Of a stretch of 64,000 nucleotides of DNA, positions 53,716-64,000 are shown piece by piece. The DNA comes from Trametes villosa. Taxonomy: Eukaryota > Basidiomycota > Agaricomycetes > Polyporales > Polyporaceae. The notes under the pieces are model-generated. The model had not been told where the DNA came from and searched no databases. It saw only the letters and a program-made list of their open reading frames with translations. Location: positions 8,518,001-8,582,000 of the forward strand of contig PUDQ02000001.1 of assembly GCA_002964805.2 (NCBI GenBank). Reading direction: 5' to 3'. Position 1 is the stretch's first letter. Each line of letters opens with the position of its first letter. Position numbers and translations under genes: made by a program.

Positions 53716-56700
53716 TCATCGTCCGTCCATGCCGTTCTGCCACTGTCCGTCTGTCGTGAAATCGCCGCCGAGCGTGAATGCGACCTCGGGGTCCACCCCG
53801 AACGCGCTCGCATCGAACGGCTGCCAGTACTGATCTTGCTCCCCGAGCCCTCCGAATGGCGCGCCCGCACCGGCTGCATTCGGGCTCCCCGACGCCGGGT
53901 CGTAGTTACGAATGTAGTCCAGCCCGCGGAAGGGTAGCCCCGGGGCCGCGAAGCCCGCGGACGGCGGTGTCGTGCCCGTGCCACCGACAGGCCCTGCGGG
54001 TGCAGCTGAGGGCGAGAAGTTCATCCCGAAGTCCGCGCCGTCGAAGTTCGCGAGGTATGGCGAGGAGGTGTCAAGGCCGGGGAGCTGCCCTGAGAAGCTG
54101 CTACCCGAGTGGTGATGCTGGTGCCCGTGCGTGCGCCCGTACATATGTTGCTGGTGCTGGTGTTGCGCGTCCGCCGGGAAGAACTTGAGCTCGTTCGCGT
54201 CGACCGCGGGGCTCGCCCACCGGTCGCCCGCCGGACTTGCCATCCCGAAGTCGTACTCGAAGCGCCGCTGAGGTATCTGCACACTTGGCGACTGCCCGAG
54301 CCCAAGCGGTGGGTAGCCCGCCGTGCCCTGCATCATGTCCGCGCTGTCGAGCGTCCGCTGCGGGGGCGACGGGTGGCTGTTCGCGGACGCAGGCGAGCTG
54401 TGCGCGCTCGCGCTGAGGTTCGAGCGGCCGGGGTACGAGCTCGGGAGCCCGAGCGCCGCGTAGCCGTCGTGGTACAGGTCCTCGTCATGTGGCCGCTTCC
54501 GGGACGTCGACCGGGCGCGCAGCGCTGTCGGAACGCAGCAGACGTCAGCATCACATGCGGCGGAATAGGCAGCAGCGGCAGATCTCCCCGGGGGAAGCGC
54601 AGAAGCCGCGCGCGCGCAGAAAGAGGGCACTCACAGTCCGTGCGATAGTGTGCGGGCGTGTGGTTGCGCGGCGACAGAGGCACGTCACGCGACCGGTCCC
54701 TCCGCGGCCTGTTCTTGATCAACCGCTCGGAGGCCGGGACCGAGATGGACGCGGAGCGGCCCTCGGGGTACATTGGCGAAGAAGGGCCCGGCGACTGGGC
54801 CGAGGGCCCGGGGGCGGCCTGCGCGGAAGCCCCAGAAGCGGGGTGCATCGAACCCCGCGGCGGGTTCAGCGCGGCGGTCCTGATCGCCTCGCTGGCCTTC
54901 CCGGACAGGTCCTCGAGGAGCTCCTTGCACTTGCGGGCCCCGGGCCAGAAGCCCTCCCACGACTCGAGCACCGCGAGGCAGCTGCGTGCCTCCTCGAGCG
55001 CGGCCTGCGACGCCATTGGCTCCGTCGTGTGCATCGCGTAGAGCAGGATGATCACCGCCGAGCTGAACAGGTTCTGGATGAAGAACGCGAAGTGGTGGCT
55101 CGGCGGGACGACGTTCTTGATCGACGGGGCCAGGCGCACGCACGCGCGTGCCGTCGAGACCGCCTTGGCCGTTGAGCGCGGGGCCACAGGCTGCTCGCGC
55201 TTCACGGGCAGGAAGTTTCGATGGAGCGTCGTCAGAATCGAGTAATAGTGGCTGCACAGTACCGCTGCCATGGACACCTGCTTCTCCGTGAGGGGGCTCG
55301 ACTTGAATTCCGCCGGCAGGTCTTCGCACCACTTCGTCAGCCTTCGGTCGAGCGCCTCTACGGACCGGTTGAGCTCGATGCGCTTCTCCATCTCGAGGTG
55401 CTCCTTCGTCTTATCGAGCGCGTACACCTCGCGCAGGACACGCCCCGCGATCTTGTACAGCTCGATGAGCTCGTTGAAGCCGGTCATCAGCGTCACGTTG
55501 GGCATGTGCTCGCCGTTGAAGTACTGGGGCAGCAGCTCGTCGTCGACGCCGGCGGGCATCTCCACGTCGCAGTCCGAATCTTCGATGGCCAGGGGCCTCC
55601 CAAGGGCGAGGGCGAGCATCCGATCTAGCGTGTAGACACCCCACCAGATCTTGCGGCGCGTCTCCTTCTGGATCGGGCTAAGTGTGAGCCATCGGGGCGA
55701 CCGCTGTTACGGCAGGGGGTGAGCACGGGGCGTCGAGAACAAGGGGCAGGCAACTCACGTGAAGGCCGATGTCTTGTGCAGCCCGGACGGCCTGGCCGAC
55801 GAGCAGCCAGGCCTGTGGCAGGCAATTGACTGAGCACAGGAAAGAAGACATCAATAGGAAGCACTGGACGTGTTCGAGCTGAATGGAGGGGTAGCTCGTG
55901 TAGTGCAGGATCAGCGCCCTATACAGCGTGATGTCGGAAATCAGCACTTCCACCCGAAGGCGAGGGCATCGCGGAGACGCACCGTTCAATGTAGACGACG
56001 CCCATTCCGCCGTCGTCCAGATTTCCGGTCTTGTTCAGCCTCGGGTCGTCCACGAAACGCGAGGCCACGGCAAACATAGAACACATGAGCGCGATGAACG
56101 CCATGTAATTCCGCTTGAACTCGGGGTTCTCCCGGTTGTCCATGACGTCCTTGTACTTGCGCAGGAAATCGGGCTTGTCTATAACGGGCATCAGGAAGTG
56201 GAATCGCGCGAAGTACGCATCGACCTAGCGCAGCCATGATCAGCGACCCATGAACTTTCGTGGCAAAACGAAGAAAGTAGGTGACACCGCGTTACTTACG
56301 AGTTTATCCGCGAGATCCCGCTCGGGGTACTCGACCTCTTCGGGAGGGGGAAGCGCTCGCACCTTCCCGAAGAACACGCTCGCGGGGTAGTACAGCTTGT
56401 TCGCGCTTGGCCCTGGCGCGGTCGGGTCTTCCTCCATGGGAGATATGCGATTGATGGGCTCCGTGGTGGCGTCCCGCAGCTGCTGGATGAGAGTCATCGT
56501 GGAGGACTTCCCGATCCAGTGCAGGTGGCCGTGCTCGTCCAGCGCGAGCTGTCCGAACGCATCGGAGACGTCGTCCTCCATCTTCACGCTCGGCTCGTCT
56601 TGGTCGCCGGAGCCGCTCGTGCTGCGGCTGTCCCCGTTTGTCAGCACGGAGCCCTCGCGGACCTGCGGAAGCATGGACTGCAGGACATTCGAGACGGCGT

Positions 56701-57824
56701 TCGGGGGTAATGGTGCCGGGTTCTGCGACTGACTCGCGGAGAGCGCAGCCGAGATGGCGGTGAGGTCGAGGCCGGTGGACTGGCTGACTTGCTCGAGGAT
56801 GGGAGTGACCTGCTGGAAAAGAGTCTCCATGTGCAGGATGCGGGCCTCGAGCTCCTGGACATAGCTGCAATGTCCATGAATAAGCCGCTCGGAAAGGGGG
56901 GGGGGGTAAAAATGCTCACTGTCTGCTCAAAGCGGCCCTATCTTTCGTCTGGAGCCACGTACATTGGCTCTTCGATGCCGAGCACTGGGAGCATGTGGGT
57001 TCGACACCGTCACATTTGATCTTCTTCCGTCTGTGCGAGGCACGGTAAGCATGATAAGATACGGGGTTGGGACAGATGCACGAGGGGCACTAGCCCGTGT
57101 TTCAATCCAAAACACATTGAGAAAGCCCGGGGACTGCTCTCCGTCCACCTGCGTGGGGGCGCAACCCGGCTGGAGGCAGGAGCCAAGTTTGCTCGAACCT
57201 CCAAGCCGGGTACCGAGGTGACTGCGGGTCACTGCCCTCGGAATCCGTGTTGACCACGTCTTTGTCAGACTCAAGCAAACCATGGCCTAGAGGCTAGATT
57301 GCGTCCGACCCCGATTAACCTTCGCTCAGACCTTCGTTCGAGCCCGGCTACACTTAGCTGGGGCAAGGTCTGGGACGTCCCGGAGATGTGCTCAGTCCAC
57401 CCACGCCGTGGTCAGACTCAACCAGCCACGGCTTGGTGGCTAGGTTGCGTCCAACCCGATTGGCCTTCGCTCAACCTTCGCTCGACCCCGGCTACACTTA
57501 GCCGGGGCAAGGTCTGATCCGCGCACCTCACATCGAGCGAGATTGTAGCGGGCGCAGCCGGGAGGGGGCGAGGGGAAGAGCCCGAAGGGGCGAGCGACGA
57601 TCACGGGCGAAGGCTCACCTGCAGGATTCGCAAGCACGCCAAACGCGCCTGCGCTGGAGCTGGACGGGCTTCATGCCGATGTCGGGGGGCAGCTGCTGGT
57701 GCGCGTGGCTGTCGTCGACCCGCTTCTTCTTCGGCGGGTGCGGGATCGTCATGGTCGGATTGGGCGCGGGCGCGGGAGGGGGGTTGTCGGGGGAATCGGG
57801 CGGCGTATTTGGCGCGGTGGTCAT
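53716..57824 (-). CDS. Zn2Cys6 transcription factor with fungal-specific domain
   Basis: Exons 57824-57619, 57030-56920, 56864-56300, 56224-55983, 55918-55759, 55703-54635 and 54524-53716 give 1053 residues. A basic NLS-like PPKKKRV lies near residue 30. The zinc cluster at about 64-91 reads CESCRRKKIKCDG, then PTCSQCSASKSQC: CX2CX6CX6CX2CX6C, complete only after splicing intron 1. A coiled coil follows (YVQELEARILHMETLFQQV). The middle homology region contains YFARFHFLMPVIDKPDFLRK, PSIQLEHVQCFLLMSSFLCS, ETRRKIWWGVYTLDRMLALA and GRPLAIEDSDCDVEMP. The C-terminal 300 residues are Ser/Pro/His/Gly-rich and end acidic and aromatic, a likely activation domain. Target genes are unknown. Intron 1 is 588 nt and repeat-bearing. 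Confidence 0.93.
57264..57516. repeat. Direct repeat inside the zinc-cluster intron
   Basis: Units 57264-57372 and 57411-57516, period 147 bases. Both run from GTCAGACTCAA through a GGCTAG(A/G)TTGCGTCC block to GGCTACACTTAGC and GGGGCAAGGTCTG. Unit 1 contains TGGCCTAGAGG (57283) and GTTCGAGCC (57336), which fit the A- and B-box consensus of RNA polymerase III internal promoters, 53 bases apart. Unit 2 has degraded versions. Confidence 0.75.
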
Positions 57825-60191
57825 GGCGGGACGAGAAGGCTGGGCGTATATATGAACGGCGCAGAGTGGGGCAGGAAGCAGAAGCGGGGGCCAAAGCCGA
57901 GCCTGGAAAGAGGGGGCAGCTGGGGCCGGGCTCGGGCGCGGGCGCGGACTCGGAGGGCGGAGGCTCGAGGCAGAGGCAGGTGCAGGTGCAGAGGAGAGTG
58001 AGATGAGAGCGGAAGATGAGACGAGAAGACGCCCTCCGAGCTAGATCTCCCCCAGATCGGGCCAATCGTGCCTGGCGCCTATTCTATTATATCCCGCCCT
58101 CCCGACTCGACGCTGCTCCACTCCTCCTGCGCTTGCGCAGCCACCGCCATAACAAGCCCGAGCTACTCACTCGCCGGCACACTATGCCCCTCCATTCCGT
58201 ACGCCACGCACGGCATGAAGCCAACGCTAGTCGGCGCGCCGGGCGCAGGCCGACGCCGCTTGCGCAGCCACCGCTTTGGATGTTTGAATGCCACGATCGC
58301 GCCGGGCATGACGCGCACGCGAGCGGAGGACTCGGGACGAACGCCGCCGCTCTCATGCGCATTCCCCTCCGGGGCGATTCGCAGCGTGTCCATTTGCATT
58401 GACCCATACAACAGACGCGGCGCAAGAACCCCCTCGTTGCACGGCAGAACCGCGCGCGCACGTCTGAAGCTTCGCCCGCGCTTCCCCGCACTCCTCGCCC
58501 CGGCCCACCTGCCCGGTCCCCCGAGTACGTCCACGTCGCTAACTGCGGGTCCCCGTTACGCCCTACACTTTGCTTGACAGCGTCGTTCTCGCATGTGCTT
58601 GGCGACGTTCTACGGCCTGAGCTAAGCAGTCTGACGCCGTGTGCGGCGTGCGGCGGACACTCTCCTAGCCCCCGGCCGGCGTTGAAACGCAGGGGCCGCA
58701 CAGGTACACGCATCCCGAGTCTCTCGCACGCCGTAACACCGGGCGCGGACGTGTGTGCGAGTGTACAGAACAAAGCCGCATACGTCCGAATGCGCCCGCG
58801 CACGACGACGTCCCTCCGAAGTAACCGATGTGTCTTGCAGTGGCATACACCCATGCCCGGCGCTCTGGTGTGGACAGGCGTACGGTCGGACGCCCGATTC
58901 TACTGAGCATTAACTCCCCAACGCGAGGTCAAGAAGACTCTTCTAGCGCAGCGGCGACTAGTTGTGGTCTACACAACCCCCTTCAATCTGGACAGGCCCT
59001 CGCCGGACCGGGCATATACACAGCGGAAACCGCACGCGTCCGAATACGCCCATGCGCGTCGTGAGACGTCCCTCCGAAGCACGCCTCTGACGCACTCTTC
59101 CTCCCGCGCCCTGACGTGGACGTACGGCCGGACGCTCCTTTCTTCTTAGCGTTAGACCACACAGCGCGTCAATCTCACGCCCCTCGACATGTATCTCAGC
59201 TCGCACTTGGAAGTTGAACTCCCCAACTCCGCCTCGGCGCGTCGGGCGCGAGCACGGTTCCCCATTGAATACCGCGTCCTTATAACGCTTGGCGGCCCAC
59301 GCTGTGGCGGGAAGTGGCCTGCCACCGCCCACCTCACGCTAGCTCGAGCTTCCACACTCACGTGCGTGCCCACACTAACCTGGCAGTGGGTCGCCGCGCG
59401 CGACGCAGCCTGCCACGCACGCAGGAACCCGGGCCCGGTCGTGCGAGCCCATGCTTCTGGGTCGCCCACGAACCGAGCAAGAACCCACGACGAGCCGCCG
59501 AAGATGGCAAGGCCCGCATCCCGGCGGGACATCGATCTGGGCCGGCCCCCCTGCGCGCGGGCCTGGCAGCGAAAACGCCGAGCAGGAGCGCACCGTGCGC
59601 GGGTCACAGGACACGGCCGTCTTCGCGGCCAGCACGCGGGGCCACTTATCCTCTCGGGAGACGGGGAGACGCACCGAGCGAAGGGGGCAGACAGGCGCGC
59701 ATCGTCTGCCCGTTGCGATGCGGCTCACGTTGGGGGCTTCCCTCTGCCCATGCGCAGAATCCAGATGCACCCTGCGATGCGACGCGAGCACGAGAGAAGG
59801 CGATTGCTGTATATAGAGCCGACGATGACTAGCGTACGGCGGCGGTGGTGGGCACGCCTGGGCTCTCGCTGCCTGCGTGCGCGGAAGACGCACCGGATGC
59901 CGTGCCGGACGAGCGAGCGCGAGCGAATGGGAGGCCGCGGCGAATTCGAACGCGGGCGGAGTGCGCGGGCGAGAGTGAGCGAGCGAGCAGCGAAGTGCAC
60001 AAGAACATTGCGCCCCAAACGTCAGCGAGCGAGAAGGGCTGCGGGTGCGGACGCGCACACACCTTGGCTGCCCCCACCAGGACCGCCCAAACGGCGTCCT
60101 TCCCTGCCCAGGCCCCCTCCTAACCTCAACCTCAACCCGCCCCTCCTCCTCCATGACCCCATCCTGTGCTCCCCGCAGCCGAGCCTCAGCC
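57825..60191. other. 2.4 kb gene-free stretch upstream of the transcription factor
   Basis: Overlapping frames on both strands (for example 59189-60313, plus) lack motifs. It holds TATA-like runs at 57845-57851 and 58083-58093, an 18-bp direct repeat (GCTTGCGCAGCCACCGC at about 58132 and 58259), and the larger direct repeat listed separately. A long regulatory region for the factor is plausible. Confidence 0.5.
58774..59135. repeat. Imperfect direct repeat, period about 250 bp
   Basis: Left unit has CGTCCGAATGCGCCC (58783), GACGTCCCTCCGAAG (58807) and TACGGTCGGACGC (58881). Right unit has CGTCCGAATACGCCC (59037), GACGTCCCTCCGAAG (59065) and TACGGCCGGACGC (59123). Order and spacing are kept, with offsets of 242-258 bases showing small indels. 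Confidence 0.65.
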
Positions 60192-60716
60192 TCATCGCAT
60201 GCCGGCGGAGATGGCGGTCATCTTGTCCGGCGAGTCGCGGAGGTAGAAGAGCTTCGCCCTGCGCATGCGCCGTCCCGCGCGCCCCTCCGTCCCGCGCGCG
60301 CCCGCGCGCATGAGCACCTTGATGTCCTTCACGTCGGGCGAGCACACCGCGTACTGCACCTCGACGCCCGTGCGGTTGATGATGTTCCTCAGCAGCACGC
60401 TCGTGTCCGCGCCGCGCCGCCGGATGCCGAGCAGCACGCCCGTGAACGCCGTCGGCGCGTGCTTGCTCGTGATCTGCAGCACCGAGCCGGGCAGGATGCG
60501 CTCGGGGTGCCGCTTGCCGAAGCGCGCGAGCAGCTCGAGCTTCTCGGGCGGGAGGAGGCGTTGGCGGAGGTACGGCATGAGGCCCTTGCCCGCCTTGAGG
60601 GGCTCGGTGGCGGGTGCGGGGGGCGTCGGGGGCACGATGGCGGCGTTAGAGAAGGGGTACGGCTGCGTCGCCGTCGACATGAGCCGTTGTGTGCATCTTC
60701 GGAAGGAGCTGAGCAT
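60192..60716 (-). CDS. Mitochondrial large ribosomal subunit protein bL19m
   Basis: Single exon of 174 residues from ATG 60716. The N-terminus is a short presequence (MLSSFRRCTQRLMSTATQPY). The bL19 fold reads HPERILPGSVLQITSKHAPT, AFTGVLLGIRRRGADTSVLL and RNIINRTGVEVQYAVCSPDV, then KVLMRAGARGTEGRAGRRMR and RRAKLFYLRDSPDKMTAI. bL19 sits at the subunit interface of the ribosome. The frame remains open upstream to 60917, but the added 67 residues are Arg-rich non-family sequence, so the internal ATG is chosen. Confidence 0.92.
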   Translation of the reverse strand: MLSSFRRCTQRLMSTATQPYPFSNAAIVPPTPPAPATEPLKAGKGLMPYLRQRLLPPEKLELLARFGKRHPERILPGSVLQITSKHAPTAFTGVLLGIRRRGADTSVLLRNIINRTGVEVQYAVCSPDVKDIKVLMRAGARGTEGRAGRRMRRAKLFYLRDSPDKMTAISAGMR

Positions 60717-61985
60717 GGTGAGGAGGTGCCCCAGACGAGAGCGAGGTGGTCGTTGGCGGGAACGGACTGCGCCCAGGCGACAGCGAAAAGTGGGGCGCGT
60801 GGCACGTGCTGTAGGCGCCCGTACGCGGTGGCGCGCGCAATGTCTGGCGCGCAGACGCGGTCTCGACGCGCGGCGCGTCGTCCTCGAGCATCTTTTCACG
60901 GCCTTCGGATTCGACAAAAGTTTCTTATCTGAGCTTTACGGCATAGAACATGGATATTACACATCGAAGCAGCAGGGACAACGCCGGTGCCTGTGGGCAG
61001 CTCGGTTCCGAAGCAAAGTTACTCCATCTTACTTCCAGGGTGAGTGCGCCGCCTAGCGATTGTATATTCATGTGCCTCGTAAGGGACCTTGGGCGGGGGA
61101 CTGTGGGCGAAAGAGACGATGTGCAGCGGTGAGGGCGGGAGTATCGAGATATCGTGCGAGAGGGGATGTGAGAGAAGTGACGTATGCCGGTCGGCGAGAC
61201 GGAGAAGGACTTCTGGCAGGCTTCGGACTGCGGCGAGAGCGCTCTGTGCAGGGGGCCTGACGTATTGTTGTGGGCAATGCGCGCGCCGCGCGACGACACA
61301 GACGCAGAGGCTGTGTGTGCTAGCGGCGGGAGTGGGTGAACGCGCGGGGGCGTGGGTGGGTGGAGGCGGGCGATACGGGGATGGTGTGCTCACTCGTTGC
61401 GATCGCGGGGAGGGTCGTGGTGCGGTAAGCGGGCGAGGCGAGACAACGTGCGCGCGTGCGGCATGTGGAGGGTGGCGACGGAGGAGAGATGTCGGAGGGG
61501 ATGGCGGAACGGACGACGGAACGGAAGGAGGGTGCGGGTCGGAGGGCGAGGTCAGTCGGACAGATCTGAGCTAGTGGCTGCGACAGCTGGTGCAGGGTCC
61601 ATGTCAGGGACGGGGCGGGGGAGAGAAAGGATAGAGACCGGGAGCACGTGGGTGATAGAGGGGATGGGAAGAGATCGTCTGTGTGACCAAAGGAGCTGCT
61701 TCTGGGTCGTGGCCCATTCGAAGAGGGACGGTCGGAGTGCGTTCGCCAATCTGGGCAGACTCCCTCCGCAGACGCGCAGAACCCTCGTATCCGCTCTCCC
61801 ACTAGAACCGCCCTCGCTTCACGCCGAGAACCCCAACGCCATTCGTAATCGCCCATTAATCCTTCCTATATATCCCTGCCCTCACCTTCCACCGTCGCTC
61901 GACCTTTCGCCGCCAACGCGTCCGCCGTCGCACTTTGCGTGCACCCATCCGCCTTTCTTCTCCCACTAACGACCACGCAGCAGCC
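60717..61985. other. Shared upstream region of bL19m and the F-box-like gene
   Basis: 1.27 kb between divergent starts. Overlapping frames on both strands lack motifs. Confidence 0.5.
61867..61873 (+). promoter_or_regulatory. TATA-like box for the F-box-like gene
   Basis: CCTATATATCCC about 115 bases before the ATG at 61986, followed by a C/T-rich leader. Confidence 0.55.
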
Positions 61986-63213
61986 ATGGAGCTTGCTGCC
62001 CTCCCCGTTGAGCTCCTCGACGCCATCCTCGCGCCGCTTGCGCCAAACCACTCTGCGCTCGCCGCTGCAGCACTCACCTGCGCCGCACTGAACCCCAGTG
62101 CCACCCGGCTGCTCTATCGCCATCTCTCCCTGTCCGAGTACGCTCGCAACACCTCCGTCATCCGTCTCCTCGCCGCCCGCCCCGACCTGGCCGGCCTCGT
62201 CCGCACATTCTCCGTCCACCTCAGCGATGCCGAGCCAGCCGTACGCCCGACGTACTCCGACCTCCAGCGTGCCCTCGCGCGCATGACGAGTCTCACGAGC
62301 CTCGCCCTCTACGTCGACGCTTCTGCCTCCTGGATTCTCTCACCCCCGCACGCCCAGAAGGACGAGAAGGGCGACATCCTTCACCCGGACGCCCCCTTCT
62401 ACCCGCGTCTCGAGCATCTGACCTGTAACTTCCCGCTCGACGCCCACCTCGCCGCCTTCCTCGGCCAAGTCCCATCTCTTATCTCCCTCCAGCTCTCCTC
62501 CTTCCTCTCCGACGCCCACGTCCAATCCGAGCCCGACCCGGCCCACGTCCAACCGTCACATATCCCCCTCCTCCAGGCCTACACCGGCCCCGCCCGCGTC
62601 CTCCCCGCCCTCGCCTCCCGCCCCCTCCGCCAGGTCCACCTCTCCGGCGATCTCACCCTCGACCTCCTCCCGCCCACGAGCGCTCCGTCTGCGGAAGAGG
62701 CGATGCCAGATCTCCGAGAATCGGGCGCGGCCAGTGATCGCGATCAGCCCTCGCGCGCGGATCCAGAAACGGACACGGGCGCGCTCCTCCAGGTCCTCAG
62801 CGCAATGACCAGCGCCGCGCCCGCTGAGCTCCTCGAGGCCCTCGCGCTCGCCTACCCCAACCTCGCATGCCTGCGCCTGATGACGACGCGCGCGCTGTGG
62901 GACCTGCCCGACTTGGTGAGTCTGCCTGCTTTTCCGGCCTCCGTGGGGTGGTGGAGCTGACTCAACTGCACCCTAGGCGTTCTATTCGCGTATCGCGGAC
63001 ACGCTCTCGACCCTCCCCCATCTCACCGCGTTCGAACTCGCCGGCATGCACTGGCAGTCGCGCCCCAAGGCAGAGCCCGCCGCGGCTGCAGAGAAGGAGT
63101 GGATCTCCCCGCCGGTCAGCCCGCGCGCCGCGGAGCTCCCCCCGCCGGACATCGACGACGACGAGCCGCTGGACTACGACTTCGACGGCGCGTTCCTGGA
63201 CTGGTCGTACTGA
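61986..63213 (+). CDS. F-box-like protein with degenerate leucine-rich repeats
   Basis: Exons 61986-62915 and 62977-63213 give 388 residues. The start MELAALPVELLDAILAPLAP, then AALTCAALNPSATRLLYRHL, is the F-box-like pattern (LPxELLxxI, then a hydrophobic helix) found in large agaricomycete families. Leucine-rich segments follow: ALARMTSLTSLALYVDAS, PRLEHLTCNFPLDAHLAAFL and LRQVHLSGDLTLDLLPP. The end is acidic and aromatic (DDDEPLDYDFDGAFLDWSY). F-box proteins bring substrates to SCF ubiquitin ligases through SKP1, and the leucine-rich part would bind the target. The SKP1 interaction is inferred from the pattern only. Third codon positions are strongly C/G, unlike the flanks. Confidence 0.82.
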
Positions 63214-64000
63214 GCACACCCCGCGCAGGCCGTCGGAGGAGGGGAGGCGGGGGAAGACGGATGGCAGACTTCGGGCGCGCGCGCGACGCCGCTAACCCGA
63301 GCTCGGTGCGTCGCCGTGAGCGCTTCGTAGCCTCTGTCTTACCTCGTCATCCCTGGCGGGCTTGTCGATGTCGTAACGCATCCCACCCGTCTCGACCGTC
63401 CGGCGAAGTCGTATCCTATCTGTCCGATGACCCCTCAGATCGCGCACCCCGGAGACGTTGGCGTCCCTCTTGGAATCAGCTCGCGGCGGATTTGCACCCA
63501 CCGTCGGCCTCCTTGGCACTATCGCGACCAGTACGCGTCTCCCTAACAAACAAAAAGCACGCTATAGCTCCAGCGTATGCCCACCCTGACTGGCGGCCAC
63601 ATTCTCGCCTTCTTCCCCCTTCCCCCTTCCGCCTGCCAAATCAAACCTTCCCTCCGCGGCCATATTTTTCGGCGCCGCATCCAAGTCCGGACTCCGTTCA
63701 CCACCATGCCCCTCGCAGCACCCTATTGACAGCTCCGCGATGCCCGCCGCAGCGGCTGCTTAATTTATCGACCCGTCCGTCCACATAGGCCGCACGCCGT
63801 CATTCAGTTATCGCCCCCCGCACATTGCCTGCTTCCGATCCCAGCGCCCGCTTCCTCCTTCCCACTTCTCCCTTCTCGGATTCCAGCTTCCATGGCCTAG
63901 GTCCCAACCCATACCCCTCCACCCACATATACTTACTGCACTCCGTATCGTCCCCTCCGTCCGCACGCCGCCGTTCATGAGCGTTAATTGGAATGTTCGT
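63214..64000. other. Gene-free right end of the window
   Basis: 3' region of the F-box-like gene, then C/T-rich DNA with CATATATAC near 63926, possibly the promoter of a gene beyond the edge. No coding exon could be supported. Confidence 0.45.

Noticed and set aside
54489..55175. 228-residue plus-strand frame
   Set aside because: Antisense of the transcription factor's middle region, which carries clear fungal-specific domain motifs on the other strand.
59189..60313. 374-residue plus-strand frame
   Set aside because: Overlaps the well-supported bL19m gene in antisense, is Arg/Pro/His-rich throughout and has equal-quality frames on the opposite strand.
1..64000. CRISPR arrays, bacterial operons, rRNA or confident tRNA genes
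   Set aside because: No regularly spaced short repeats with unique spacers, no Shine-Dalgarno-linked gene strings, and no complete cloverleaf was found. The one A/B-box pair lies in an intronic repeat.

Overview
The window looks like nuclear DNA of a filamentous basidiomycete, most likely an agaricomycete close to the polypores. The reasons are G+C-rich sequence, intron-dense genes with mostly 48-70 nt introns (GT..AG, CTAAC/CTGAC-like branch points), several exons of 8-25 nt, and eukaryote-only families (ARP4, ERB1, Pch2, TRAPPC2, Tctex-1, PEX11, Zn2Cys6 regulator). The exact species cannot be read from the sequence. Exon coordinates below were joined by hand, and each proposed splice keeps the reading frame and a known family motif unless stated.

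Layout. Left edge to 7.3 kb: a minus-strand open frame cut by the window edge, two tandem paralogues of an agaricomycete protein of unknown function, a mitochondrial PPR protein and a TPMT-type thiol/halide methyltransferase. 7.3-12.7 kb: a 5.3 kb stretch with no supportable gene. 12.7-23.8 kb: dynein light chain Tctex-1 diverging from PEX11, a small mitochondrial membrane protein, a TVP38/VTT membrane protein, then an Rdx (SelW-like) redox protein diverging from the meiotic AAA+ ATPase Pch2. 24-33 kb: a repeat-rich zone holding a SIRT5-like sirtuin, a YIPF1/2-like Golgi protein and a mitochondrial rhomboid protease. 33-47 kb: TRAPPC2, a Q/N-rich protein, ARP4 diverging from ERB1, a multi-pass membrane protein built from 13 exons, and a DUF2423 nucleolar protein. 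47-50 kb: second repeat zone. 50-64 kb: a small mitochondrial protein, an ACAD10/11-like acyl-CoA dehydrogenase with a PTS1-like tail, a large Zn2Cys6 transcription factor, mitoribosomal protein bL19m and an F-box-like protein.

The genes do not form one pathway. Local themes are head-to-head housekeeping pairs sharing short promoters (Tctex-1/PEX11, Rdx/Pch2, rhomboid/TRAPPC2, ARP4/ERB1) and peroxisome or mitochondrion functions (PEX11, acyl-CoA dehydrogenase, sirtuin, rhomboid, PPR, bL19m).

The most unusual structure is two families of non-coding-looking repeats. Family A has four copies plus a remnant, built from 110-bp modules in variable number. Family B has two inverted copies about 17 kb apart, with gene-like exons and an expanding 18-nt motif. 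Other notable items are an 8-nt exon carrying the second cysteine of a CxxC redox motif, a 674-nt intron with a long inverted repeat in the Tctex-1 gene, and a 588-nt intron with a tandem repeat that splits the DNA-binding domain of the Zn2Cys6 regulator. I see no clear previously undescribed defence or biosynthetic system.
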